A stretch of DNA of 6,417 nucleotides from Comamonadaceae bacterium (GTDB lineage Bacteria; Pseudomonadota; Gammaproteobacteria; Burkholderiales; Burkholderiaceae_C): NCBI GenBank assembly GCA_027490555.1, contig JAIXXW010000242.1, positions 1-6,417 of the forward strand. Reading direction: 5' to 3'. Both the position numbers and the translations under genes were made by a program. This document shows positions 1 to 6,417 of this stretch, one piece after another. Position 1 is the stretch's first letter. Each line of letters starts with the position of its first letter. A model generated the notes under the pieces. The model was not told the origin of the DNA, ran no database searches, and saw only the letters and a list, made by a program, of their open reading frames with translations.

Positions 1-3
1 GCC

Positions 4-957
4 ATGATGGACGTCACGATACAGAATTTTGAAGCCGAGGTGATCGAAGCCTCCATGACCACGCCCGTGCTGGTGGACTTTTGGGCACCCTGGTGCGGCC
101 CCTGCAAATCGCTCGGCCCAGTACTCGAGCGGCTGGAAATCGCCTACGAGGGCCGCCTCAAGCTGGTCAAGATCAACTCCGATGACGAACAGCAGCTGGC
201 CCACGCCTTTGGCATCAAAAGCATCCCGACCTGCGTGTTGCTGAAAAACGGCCAGCCGGTCGACGGCTTCATGGGCGCCATGCCCGAGGGACAGATCCGG
301 AAATTCCTGGACAAACACCTGCCCGCCGCCGAGGAACTGCAAGCCCAGGCCGCCGCCGAGGAAGCCCAACAACACCTGCAGTCGGGGGATGCGCACAGTG
401 CCCGCGCCGCCCTGGAGCAGGCCCTGGCCACCGACCCGGGCAATGACGACGCCCGTTTTGACCTGGTGAAACTGCTGATCGGCCAAGGCGAGTTGGACGA
501 AGCCGCCGCCTTGCTGGCACCGGCCATGGGCCGCATCCCGGTCCCGCTGCGCTTTGAGGCCCAAACCCAATGGCTCAACGCCCTGGAGTTCGTGACCAAC
601 GACCCCCGCGGCCAATGGGATCTGGCCAAGTTTGACGAACTGATCAGCCAAAACAAGCGCGACTTTGAAACCCGCTTTGCGAAAAGCCGGTTGCTGATCG
701 CTGTAGGTCAGTGGGAGGCGGCGATGGACGAGCTGCTGGAAATCATCATGCGCGACAAAAAGTGGGATGAGGAAGCGCCGCGCAAAACCTTTGTGGCCCT
801 GCTGGAGTTGATGACCCCGCCCAAACCCAAAACGCAAGACACCACTGGTAAGTCGGCCGGCGGGATCGAGCTCATGGGCCAAGCCGCCGTGCCCGAAGAC
901 CCGCTGCTGGCCCTGATCTCCAGCTACCGCCGCAAGCTGAGCATGGCGCTCAACTGA
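4..957 (+). CDS. cnoX: Thioredoxin-TPR co-chaperone (CnoX/YbbN family)
   Basis: The 317-residue protein has an N-terminal thioredoxin fold (about 3-107) followed by a helical TPR-like region (about 115-270). The redox site is WCGPC (W30, C31, C34), and the cis-proline is P75 in the stretch SIPTC. C77 is a further cysteine near the active site. In the CnoX/YbbN family the thioredoxin domain is fused to TPR repeats. Members act in the cytoplasm as holdases or chaperedoxins that protect clients and pass them to GroEL or DnaK. The E. coli protein lacks the full CXXC, whereas this one keeps both cysteines and should be redox-active (inference). A low-complexity K/P/T/G stretch (about 271-297) precedes the C-terminal SSYRRKLSMALN, making the protein somewhat longer than E. 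coli YbbN (about 284 residues). Two adjacent ATG codons (4 and 7) are possible starts, and the RBS lies outside the window. A terminator follows 22 bases after the stop. Confidence 0.9.
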   Translation: MMDVTIQNFEAEVIEASMTTPVLVDFWAPWCGPCKSLGPVLERLEIAYEGRLKLVKINSDDEQQLAHAFGIKSIPTCVLLKNGQPVDGFMGAMPEGQIRKFLDKHLPAAEELQAQAAAEEAQQHLQSGDAHSARAALEQALATDPGNDDARFDLVKLLIGQGELDEAAALLAPAMGRIPVPLRFEAQTQWLNALEFVTNDPRGQWDLAKFDELISQNKRDFETRFAKSRLLIAVGQWEAAMDELLEIIMRDKKWDEEAPRKTFVALLELMTPPKPKTQDTTGKSAGGIELMGQAAVPEDPLLALISSYRRKLSMALN

Positions 958-979
958 ACGCGTGCCAACCCCGACAACG

Positions 980-1021
980 AAGCCCGCGTCTGTGCAGACA
1001 AGCAGACCTTGCGGGCTTTTT
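980..1021 (+). terminator. Intrinsic terminator after cnoX
   Basis: A perfect 8-bp stem pairs AAGCCCGC (980-987) with GCGGGCTT (1011-1018), and TTTTT runs from 1017 to 1021. The stem can be extended by GTCTG (988-992) pairing with CAGAC (1003-1007) across a 3-base bulge. It begins 22 bases after the cnoX stop and lies between two convergent genes. Read on the minus strand the stem is followed only by TTCGTTGT, so it is a weaker stop for the DUF962 gene. Confidence 0.85.
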
Positions 1022-1043
1022 CACAAAGGTCCCAGAAAACCCC

Positions 1044-1565
1044 TCAGCGGGTGGCGCCGGCCTGGCGCTCGATGTCCCTGTGCATGCGCTGCAACAAGCC
1101 CAGGGCCATCAGCACCTCGCCGACCACGAACATCGGGCCCACCAGCAGGCCCACCAGGTCGTCCACAAAAGCGGGTTTGCGGCCCTCGAAATAGTGGCCA
1201 ATGAACTGGAACAACCAGCCGAGCACAAACAGGCCCAGCCCCGCTTGCCAGACCGCCAGACCCAGGGCCTGCGCCACAGGCGGCACTTCATGGGCCAGCG
1301 CGATCAGCACACCGTTGACCGCCGAGGTGGCCACCCCCAGCAACACATCGCCACGGCTGAGGTACCACAAGCTGGTCAGCGCCCACATGGCCCAGGCCAG
1401 CGTCACGGTCTGGTCTGCCACCTGCCAGGACGGGCCCAGCAACAAAACACCCACGGCCAAAAAAATCAGCGGGATGCCCACCAGGTGGGTGGCGATGTTG
1501 CGGCGATCACGGTGGTAATGGGCGTACTGCACCATCAAGACGGTCGCGGGTCGAAACAGTGTCAT
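1044..1565 (-). CDS. Mpo1-like / DUF962 family membrane protein
   Basis: This is a 173-residue, very hydrophobic protein with four or five predicted membrane segments (about 28-45, 53-69, 74-92, 101-122 and 135-157). Its landmarks are those of the DUF962/Mpo1-like (YGL010w) family. Near the N-terminus is a Y-x3-H-x4-N-x3-H pattern (Y14, H18, N23, H27) followed by GIP. Near residue 124 is GHYFEGRKPA, then GPMFVVGE. In yeast, Mpo1 is an iron-dependent dioxygenase that alpha-oxidises 2-hydroxy fatty acids in phytosphingosine breakdown. The conserved histidines here fit a metal site, but the bacterial substrate is not known to me. The ATG at 1565 is preferred because AGAGGA lies 4 bases upstream and the first hydrophobic segment then starts where expected. 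An in-frame upstream start at 1667 would add 34 Arg/Ala-rich residues unlike the family. The gene is convergent with cnoX and lies 177 bases downstream of purC. Confidence 0.8.
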   Translation of the reverse strand: MTLFRPATVLMVQYAHYHRDRRNIATHLVGIPLIFLAVGVLLLGPSWQVADQTVTLAWAMWALTSLWYLSRGDVLLGVATSAVNGVLIALAHEVPPVAQALGLAVWQAGLGLFVLGWLFQFIGHYFEGRKPAFVDDLVGLLVGPMFVVGEVLMALGLLQRMHRDIERQAGATR

Positions 1566-1569
1566 GCCA

Positions 1570-1575
1570 TCCTCT
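1570..1575 (-). promoter_or_regulatory. Ribosome binding site of the DUF962 gene
   Basis: The minus strand reads AGAGGA ending 4 bases before the ATG at 1565. It is the only good Shine-Dalgarno match near the candidate starts and decides for the 173-residue form over the longer upstream-extended reading frame. Confidence 0.6.
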
Positions 1576-1646
1576 TGTCCGGGAGATGCCTCTGCAGGGC
1601 GCGTGGTGGCCGAACACCGTGCCACGTCGGTGTGCGACCCCTGCGC

Positions 1647-1674
1647 ATTGTGGCGCGCCAGGCGCATCGGTCAA
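1647..1674 (-). promoter_or_regulatory. Candidate sigma-70 promoter of the DUF962 gene
   Basis: On the minus strand TTGACC (1669-1674, 5/6 to the -35 consensus) is followed after 16 bases by CACAAT (1647-1652, 4/6 to the -10 consensus). Transcription would start near 1640, giving a leader of about 75 bases. It lies in the gap after purC, so the DUF962 gene may be transcribed independently. The match is by eye and only moderate. Confidence 0.4.
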
Positions 1675-1742
1675 GGGGGTTTTCCTGCCCCCGGCACGCC
1701 GCCTGGGGCCTGCCAGCGCCTGCCGGGCGGCCGCACCAGGCC

Positions 1743-2651
<909 letters not shown>

Positions 2652-2672
2652 GGCAAAGCTTGGGGACTGGAG

Positions 2673-2707
2673 CAAAAAGAAAAGGCCCGTTGAACCGGCA
2701 ACGGGCC
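2673..2707 (-). terminator. Strong intrinsic terminator between fba and purC
   Basis: On the minus strand GGCCCGTTG (2699-2707) pairs perfectly with CAACGGGCC (2684-2692) around a 6-base loop. The T-rich tract TTTTCTTTTTG follows immediately (down to about 2673). It begins 22 bases after the fba stop codon, and its T-tract ends only about 22 bases before the purC ATG. It should end the fba transcript, but it would also block read-through into purC unless it is partial or regulated. Confidence 0.88.
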
Positions 2708-2729
2708 ATCCGGCAGGGTCATCGCAGGC

Positions 2730-3794
2730 TCAGTGGACCACCTGGGCCAACTCGCCACGGGCATAGCGGGCCGCCACCACCTGCAGGCTGTCGCCCTTGA
2801 TCTTGGCGGCCTGGCCTTCGCAGCCGAACTCCAGGTAGCGCTGTTTGCAGATTTGTTTGGCCGCTTCGCGGGCGGGCTTGAGCCACTCGCGGGCATCGAA
2901 TTTGTCGGGGTTTTCAAACAAGAACTTGCGCACCGCCGCGGTCATGGCCAGACGGATGTCGGTGTCGATGTTGATCTTGCGCACGCCGAACTTGATGGCT
3001 TCCTGGATTTCCTCCACCGGCACGCCGTAGGTTTCCTTCATCTTGCCGCCGTATTGGTTGATCAGCGCCAGCAGCTCCTGCGGCACGCTGGACGAGCCGT
3101 GCATCACCAGATGGGTGTTGGGGATGCGGGCGTGGATTTCCTTGACCCGGGAAATCGCCAGGATGTCGCCCGTGGGCTTGCGGCTGAATTTGTAGGCACC
3201 GTGGCTGGTGCCAATGGCAATCGCCAAGGCGTCCAGACCGGTGGCCTGGACGAACTGGGCGGCTTCCTCGGGGTCGGTCAGCATCTGGCTGTGATCGAGC
3301 TTGCCTTCGGCGCCGATGCCGTCCTCTTCCCCGGCTTCGCCGGTCTCGAGGTTGCCCAGGCACCCCAATTCACCTTCGACCGACACCCCCACCCGGTGCG
3401 CCATCTCGACCACACGCCGCGTCACGTCCACGTTGTAGGCAAAGTCGGCCGGGGTCTTGCCGTCTTCGAGCAAGGAGCCGTCCATCATCACCGAGGAAAA
3501 ACCGAGGTTGATCGCGCCCTGGCAGACCGCCGGGCTTTGGCCGTGGTCCTGGTGCATCACCAGCGGGATGTGGGGCCACTGCTCTGTGGCCGCCTGGATC
3601 AGGTGCTTGATGAAGGGCTCTCCCGCGTATTTGCGGGCACCGGCGCTGGCCTGCAGGATGACCGGGGCACCGACCTCGTCGGCCGCCGTCATGACGGCCT
3701 GGACCTGCTCCAGGTTGTTGACGTTGAACGCTGGAATGCCGTAGCCATTGACGGCCGCGTGGTCCAGCAGCTCGCGCATTGAAACGAGTGCCAT
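2730..3794 (-). CDS. fba: Fructose-bisphosphate aldolase, class II (CbbA/FbaB-type)
   Basis: This zinc-dependent class II aldolase interconverts fructose 1,6-bisphosphate with DHAP and glyceraldehyde 3-phosphate in glycolysis, gluconeogenesis and, where present, the Calvin cycle. In the 354-residue protein HQDHG (81-85) holds the catalytic Asp83 and zinc ligand His84. GELG (141-144) carries Glu142, GTSHG (195-199) His198 and HGSSS (232-236) His232, while NIDTD (275-279) forms the phosphate-binding loop. Length and motif spacing match the group that includes the CbbA aldolases of proteobacteria. No RuBisCO or other Calvin-cycle gene is visible here, so a central carbon role is the simplest reading. 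The ATG at 3794 gives the standard MALVSMRELLD start, with AGGA 9 bases upstream. An in-frame extension to 3887 adds 31 atypical residues covering the likely promoter. It lies downstream of pyk on the same strand. Confidence 0.95.
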   Translation of the reverse strand: MALVSMRELLDHAAVNGYGIPAFNVNNLEQVQAVMTAADEVGAPVILQASAGARKYAGEPFIKHLIQAATEQWPHIPLVMHQDHGQSPAVCQGAINLGFSSVMMDGSLLEDGKTPADFAYNVDVTRRVVEMAHRVGVSVEGELGCLGNLETGEAGEEDGIGAEGKLDHSQMLTDPEEAAQFVQATGLDALAIAIGTSHGAYKFSRKPTGDILAISRVKEIHARIPNTHLVMHGSSSVPQELLALINQYGGKMKETYGVPVEEIQEAIKFGVRKINIDTDIRLAMTAAVRKFLFENPDKFDAREWLKPAREAAKQICKQRYLEFGCEGQAAKIKGDSLQVVAARYARGELAQVVH

Positions 3795-3861
3795 GGTGTG
3801 ATGTCCTGGGAAGTTGAAGGTTCTGCTGCGCCAGGGTGTCCCCGGCTGGTCACTGCGACGG

Positions 3862-3889
3862 ATTTTAAAGGTTTCGGCCCGCCGCAAAA
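3862..3889 (-). promoter_or_regulatory. Candidate promoter of fba
   Basis: On the minus strand TAAAAT (3862-3867) matches five of six bases of the -10 consensus in an otherwise GC-rich stretch. Sixteen bases upstream is a poor -35, TTTTGC (3884-3889). The predicted start near 3855 would give a leader of about 60 bases. The element lies after the pyk terminator, consistent with fba having its own transcript. The -35 is weak, so confidence is limited. Confidence 0.38.
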
Positions 3890-3913
3890 CCGCATGCCCA
3901 AGCCCGGTCGGCG

Positions 3914-3936
3914 AAAACCAGGGGCCAGGCCCCCGG
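3914..3936 (-). terminator. Probable intrinsic terminator after pyk
   Basis: On the minus strand CCGGGGGC (3929-3936) pairs with GCCCCTGG (3918-3925) around a CTG loop, giving 8 bp with one G-U pair. TTTT (3914-3917) follows. It begins about 44 bases after the pyk stop. The T-run is only four long, so termination may be partial. Confidence 0.6.
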
Positions 3937-3980
3937 GGCGCACCGCTGCGCTCGGGCCGTGCCGGTGGGCGTCGCGGTGC

Positions 3981-5414
3981 TCAGCCGACCTTGCAGATTT
4001 TCAACATGTTGGTGCCACCGGGCGAGCCCATGGGCTCGCCACAGGTGATGGCATAGACATCGCCGGTTCCCACGATGTTGCGTTTTTTCAGGTGGGCTTC
4101 GGCTTCGATCAGCGCGGTGTCGCGGTCGGCGCTGGTGTCCATCAGCAGGGGGCGCACATTGCGGTACAGCGCCATCTTGCGCTGGGAAGACAGCTTGGTG
4201 GTCAGGGCATAAATCGGGATGTGCACCCGGTGGCGGCTCATCCACAAGGCGGTGGAGCCCGACTCGGTCATGGCCACGATGGCCTTGGCGCCCAGGTGGT
4301 GGGCGGTGAACAGGGCCCCCATGGCGATGGACTGGTCAATGCGGCTGAAGGTCTGGCCCTTGAAGTCGGCGTCCAGCGCGGGGTCTTCGGCGTTTTCGGC
4401 CGCCTCACAGATCTTGGCCATCTCCTCCACCGTCTCCAGCGGGTATTTGCCCGCAGCGGTTTCGGCGCTGAGCATCACGGCGTCGGTGCCGTCCAGCACC
4501 GCGTTGGCCACATCCGACACCTCGGCACGCGTGGGCACCGGGTTGGTGATCATGCTCTCCATCATCTGGGTGGCGGTGATGACCACCTTGTCGTGCACCT
4601 TGGCCAGCTTGATCATGCGCTTTTGCAGGGCCGGCACTGCGGCATTGCCCACCTCGACCGCCAGGTCACCCCGGGCGACCATGATGCCATCGCTGGCCTG
4701 CAAGATCGCCTCCAGGTGCGGGATGGCCTCGGCGCGTTCGATCTTGGCGATCAGACCGGTCTTGTGCCCGAACTCGGCACCGGCCACATTGCACAGCTGG
4801 CGGGCCATTTCCATGTCGGTGGCGTTTTTGGGGAAACTCACGGCCACATAGTCGGCCTTCAGACTCATGGCGGTCTTGATGTCGTCCATGTCCTTGGCGG
4901 TCAGGGCCGGCGCCGTCAGGCCGCCACCTTGTTTGTTGATGCCCTTGTTGTTGGACAGCTCGCCCCCCAATTTGACGGTGGTGAGCACTTGCTCACCTTT
5001 GACGGCATTCACGGTCAGCACGATCAGGCCATCGTTGAGCAAGAGCACATCGCCCGCCTTCACGTCGCGGGGCAGTTCCTTGTAATCCAGGCCGACGCCG
5101 TGCACATCGCCCGGCTCGGTGCGCGAGGCATCGAGCACAAAGGCCGCACCGGGCTCCAGCATGACTTTGCCCTCGGCGAATTTGCCCACCCGGATCTTGG
5201 GGCCCTGCAGGTCCGCCATGATGGCCACTTCGCGGCCCGCGCGCTGCGAGGCTTCGCGCACCAGCTGGGCGCGGTCGACATGGTCTTGCGCCTTGCCGTG
5301 GCTGAAGTTCAGGCGCACCACGTTGACACCGGCGCGGATCATGGCTTCGAGCAAAGCCGGGTCGCTGGAGGCAGGGCCGAGGGTGGCAACGATCTTGGTG
5401 GCACGGCGGGGCAT
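3981..5414 (-). CDS. pyk: Pyruvate kinase, PykA-like (predicted potassium-independent)
   Basis: Pyruvate kinase transfers phosphate from phosphoenolpyruvate to ADP, giving pyruvate and ATP. The 477-residue protein has the usual domains: barrel A (about 1-67 and 166-340), lid B (68-165) and C-terminal allosteric domain C (345-477). Motifs are NFSHG (36-40), MADLQGPKIR (66-75), the signature LIAKIERAEAI (221-231, with catalytic K224 and E226), MVARGDLAVE (245-254) and ATQMMESM (281-288). At the position of muscle-enzyme Glu117 there is a lysine (K73) within DLQGPKIRV, the pattern known for potassium-independent kinases such as E. coli PykA. The ATG at 5414 gives the canonical MPRRATKIVATLGP start, with GGAG 7 bases upstream. 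An extension to 5501 would add 29 unrelated residues. It is divergent from the desaturase gene, and I could not identify its promoter confidently. Confidence 0.95.
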   Translation of the reverse strand: MPRRATKIVATLGPASSDPALLEAMIRAGVNVVRLNFSHGKAQDHVDRAQLVREASQRAGREVAIMADLQGPKIRVGKFAEGKVMLEPGAAFVLDASRTEPGDVHGVGLDYKELPRDVKAGDVLLLNDGLIVLTVNAVKGEQVLTTVKLGGELSNNKGINKQGGGLTAPALTAKDMDDIKTAMSLKADYVAVSFPKNATDMEMARQLCNVAGAEFGHKTGLIAKIERAEAIPHLEAILQASDGIMVARGDLAVEVGNAAVPALQKRMIKLAKVHDKVVITATQMMESMITNPVPTRAEVSDVANAVLDGTDAVMLSAETAAGKYPLETVEEMAKICEAAENAEDPALDADFKGQTFSRIDQSIAMGALFTAHHLGAKAIVAMTESGSTALWMSRHRVHIPIYALTTKLSSQRKMALYRNVRPLLMDTSADRDTALIEAEAHLKKRNIVGTGDVYAITCGEPMGSPGGTNMLKICKVG

Positions 5415-5592
5415 GGGCAATCTCCGGGTTATTGGATTTCGATTCTCACACGAAATCTGGGGCATCCCGCTTTCTTGCAGGGTCAGACCACAGACCGCCA
5501 CACATTCACCCAGCGCATTTGCTGTTTTTTAACCGCACTTTCCACCCAGATCGAGCCCGTTACCGACCGTTGCCCTTGGCAATACCCTTGAA

Positions 5593-5606
5593 TTGACGTT
5601 TGTCAA
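5593..5606. promoter_or_regulatory. FNR/CRP-family-like palindrome upstream of the desaturase gene
   Basis: TTGAC-GTTT-GTCAA is a perfect 5-bp inverted repeat with a 4-base spacer. It matches the FNR box TTGAT-N4-ATCAA in 8 of 10 arm positions. A further half-site, GTCAAGCC, is repeated directly at 5602-5609 and 5618-5625. A weak -10 hexamer TAAACT (5629-5634) would place the transcription start near 5641, putting the palindrome centre at about -41.5, the class II activator position. The palindrome is seen directly. The regulator is inferred and could be another CRP-family or TetR-family protein. Confidence 0.4.
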
Positions 5607-5663
5607 GCCAAACCCTGGTCAAGCCGACTAAACTCCGGCATGAGTGTTTTACTTTGAAGCGCC

Positions 5664-6417
5664 ATGACCGCCTTGCACACCCCGTCAGCCGATCAACCCA
5701 TCGCCTTGGACCAGCCGCTGCCCCACCGCAAAACCCTGCGCGAGTGGCTGACCCCCCTGTCGCAACGCAGCACCCTGCGGGCTTTGCTCTTGCTGGCCTT
5801 CGACTACGCCTTGTTCCTGGCCTTGATTGCGGCCACCGTGCTGCTCGAATCCGTGTGGGCCAAGCTGCTGTGTGGCACCCTGGCCGGCTTTGTGATCGGG
5901 CGTCTTTTCGTGATCGGCCACGACGCCTGCCACCAGAGCCTGACGCCCCACCGCGAGCTCAACAAGGTGCTCGGGCGCATCGCCTTCTTGCCCTCGCTCA
6001 CCCCTTACAGCCTGTGGGACACCGGCCACAACGTGGTGCACCACGGCTACACCAACCTCAAGGGCGTGGATTTTGTCTGGACACCGCTGACGGCCGAAGA
6101 GTTTGCCAGCCTGAACCCTCTGCAGCGCCTGCTACAGCGCGCTTACCGCAGCGGCTGGGCGCCTGGCCTGTATTACATGGTTGAAATCTGGTGGAAGCGG
6201 GAATTCTTTCCCAACAAAACCCACATGCCCACACGCCGTCCGATCTTCTTCAAGGACAGCCTGCTGGTCACTATTTTTGGCGCCTTGTGGGTGGCCGCGG
6301 TCACGGCGGCGGCCTTGTCCACCGGCCAATCGGTGCTGCTGTCCTTGACCATGGGCGTGCTGATCCCCTTCTTTTTCTGGAACACCATGATCGGCTTTGT
6401 GGTCTATGTGCACCACA
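5664..6417 (+). CDS. Membrane fatty acid desaturase, 3'-truncated by window edge
   Basis: The first 251 residues of a di-iron membrane desaturase are present, open to the window end with no stop. Histidine box 1 is HDACH (86-90) and box 2 is GHNVVHHGYTN (121-131, H122, H126, H127). H250 and H251 in the closing FVVYVHH probably begin the extra conserved histidine motif of acyl-lipid desaturases. The final box would lie beyond the window. Hydrophobic segments at about 40-62, 66-84, 199-219 and 224-245 fit an integral inner-membrane protein. Such enzymes use O2 and reduced ferredoxin or a similar donor to introduce double bonds into fatty acyl chains. The position introduced, possibly delta-12-like, cannot be settled from this part. 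The ATG at 5664 is the first start after an in-frame TGA at 5655-5657, with only a weak GAAG as RBS. It is divergent from pyk, 249 bases away. Confidence 0.88.
   Translation, partial: MTALHTPSADQPIALDQPLPHRKTLREWLTPLSQRSTLRALLLLAFDYALFLALIAATVLLESVWAKLLCGTLAGFVIGRLFVIGHDACHQSLTPHRELNKVLGRIAFLPSLTPYSLWDTGHNVVHHGYTNLKGVDFVWTPLTAEEFASLNPLQRLLQRAYRSGWAPGLYYMVEIWWKREFFPNKTHMPTRRPIFFKDSLLVTIFGALWVAAVTAAALSTGQSVLLSLTMGVLIPFFFWNTMIGFVVYVHH

Noticed and set aside
1675..1692. GGGGG-N8-CCCCC hairpin downstream of purC, considered as its terminator
   Set aside because: The stem is only 5 bp, and on the minus strand it is followed by TTGACC, not a T-run. No convincing terminator for purC was found in this gap.
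5481..5496. GGTC...GACC inverted repeat and CAGACCA/CAGACC tandem upstream of pyk
   Set aside because: Arms of 4 bases and a two-copy 6-mer are too short to separate from chance, and no promoter elements could be aligned with them.
3798..5591. A 597-codon plus-strand open frame opposite pyruvate kinase
   Set aside because: It mirrors the codons of pyk in GC-rich DNA. The translation is rich in H, G, Q and D with no recognisable domain, and pyk on the other strand has all catalytic motifs.
5600..6184. A 194-codon plus-strand open frame overlapping the desaturase
   Set aside because: The overlapping frame starting at 5664 encodes HDACH and HNVVHH histidine boxes and membrane segments. This frame gives an Arg/Pro/Ala-rich sequence typical of an out-of-frame reading.

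Overview
The window looks like chromosomal core DNA from a betaproteobacterium, most likely a member of the Comamonadaceae (Limnohabitans/Rhodoferax/Polaromonas-like). This rests on the high GC content with strongly GC-biased third codon positions, the protein sequences as I remember those families, and the pyk-fba-purC gene order familiar from Burkholderiales. The taxonomic call is from recognition, not from a search. I see no tRNA or rRNA gene, insertion sequence, CRISPR array or phage gene, and no sign of a new multi-gene system. The notable signals are regulatory or subtle.

Layout from left to right: (1) a plus-strand thioredoxin-TPR co-chaperone of the CnoX/YbbN family, closed by a clear intrinsic terminator; (2) convergent to it, a minus-strand Mpo1-like (DUF962) small membrane protein with its own candidate promoter; (3) minus-strand purC (SAICAR synthase); (4) minus-strand class II fructose-bisphosphate aldolase; (5) minus-strand pyruvate kinase; (6) divergent from pyk, a plus-strand membrane fatty acid desaturase that runs off the right edge.

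The minus-strand genes are transcribed in the order pyk, fba, purC, DUF962. They are not a simple operon. A hairpin plus T-run follows pyk, a strong intrinsic terminator follows fba, and -10/-35-like elements precede fba and the DUF962 gene. Pyruvate kinase and aldolase are lower and middle glycolytic/gluconeogenic enzymes, and PurC is step 8 of IMP synthesis. The strong terminator ends about 20 bases before the purC start, so purC expression must come from read-through or from a promoter overlapping the fba end.

The 249-base pyk/desaturase divergent region carries the most suggestive regulatory sequence: a perfect TTGAC-N4-GTCAA palindrome of the FNR/CRP-family type. It sits about 41.5 bases upstream of the start point predicted from a weak -10 hexamer of the desaturase gene.
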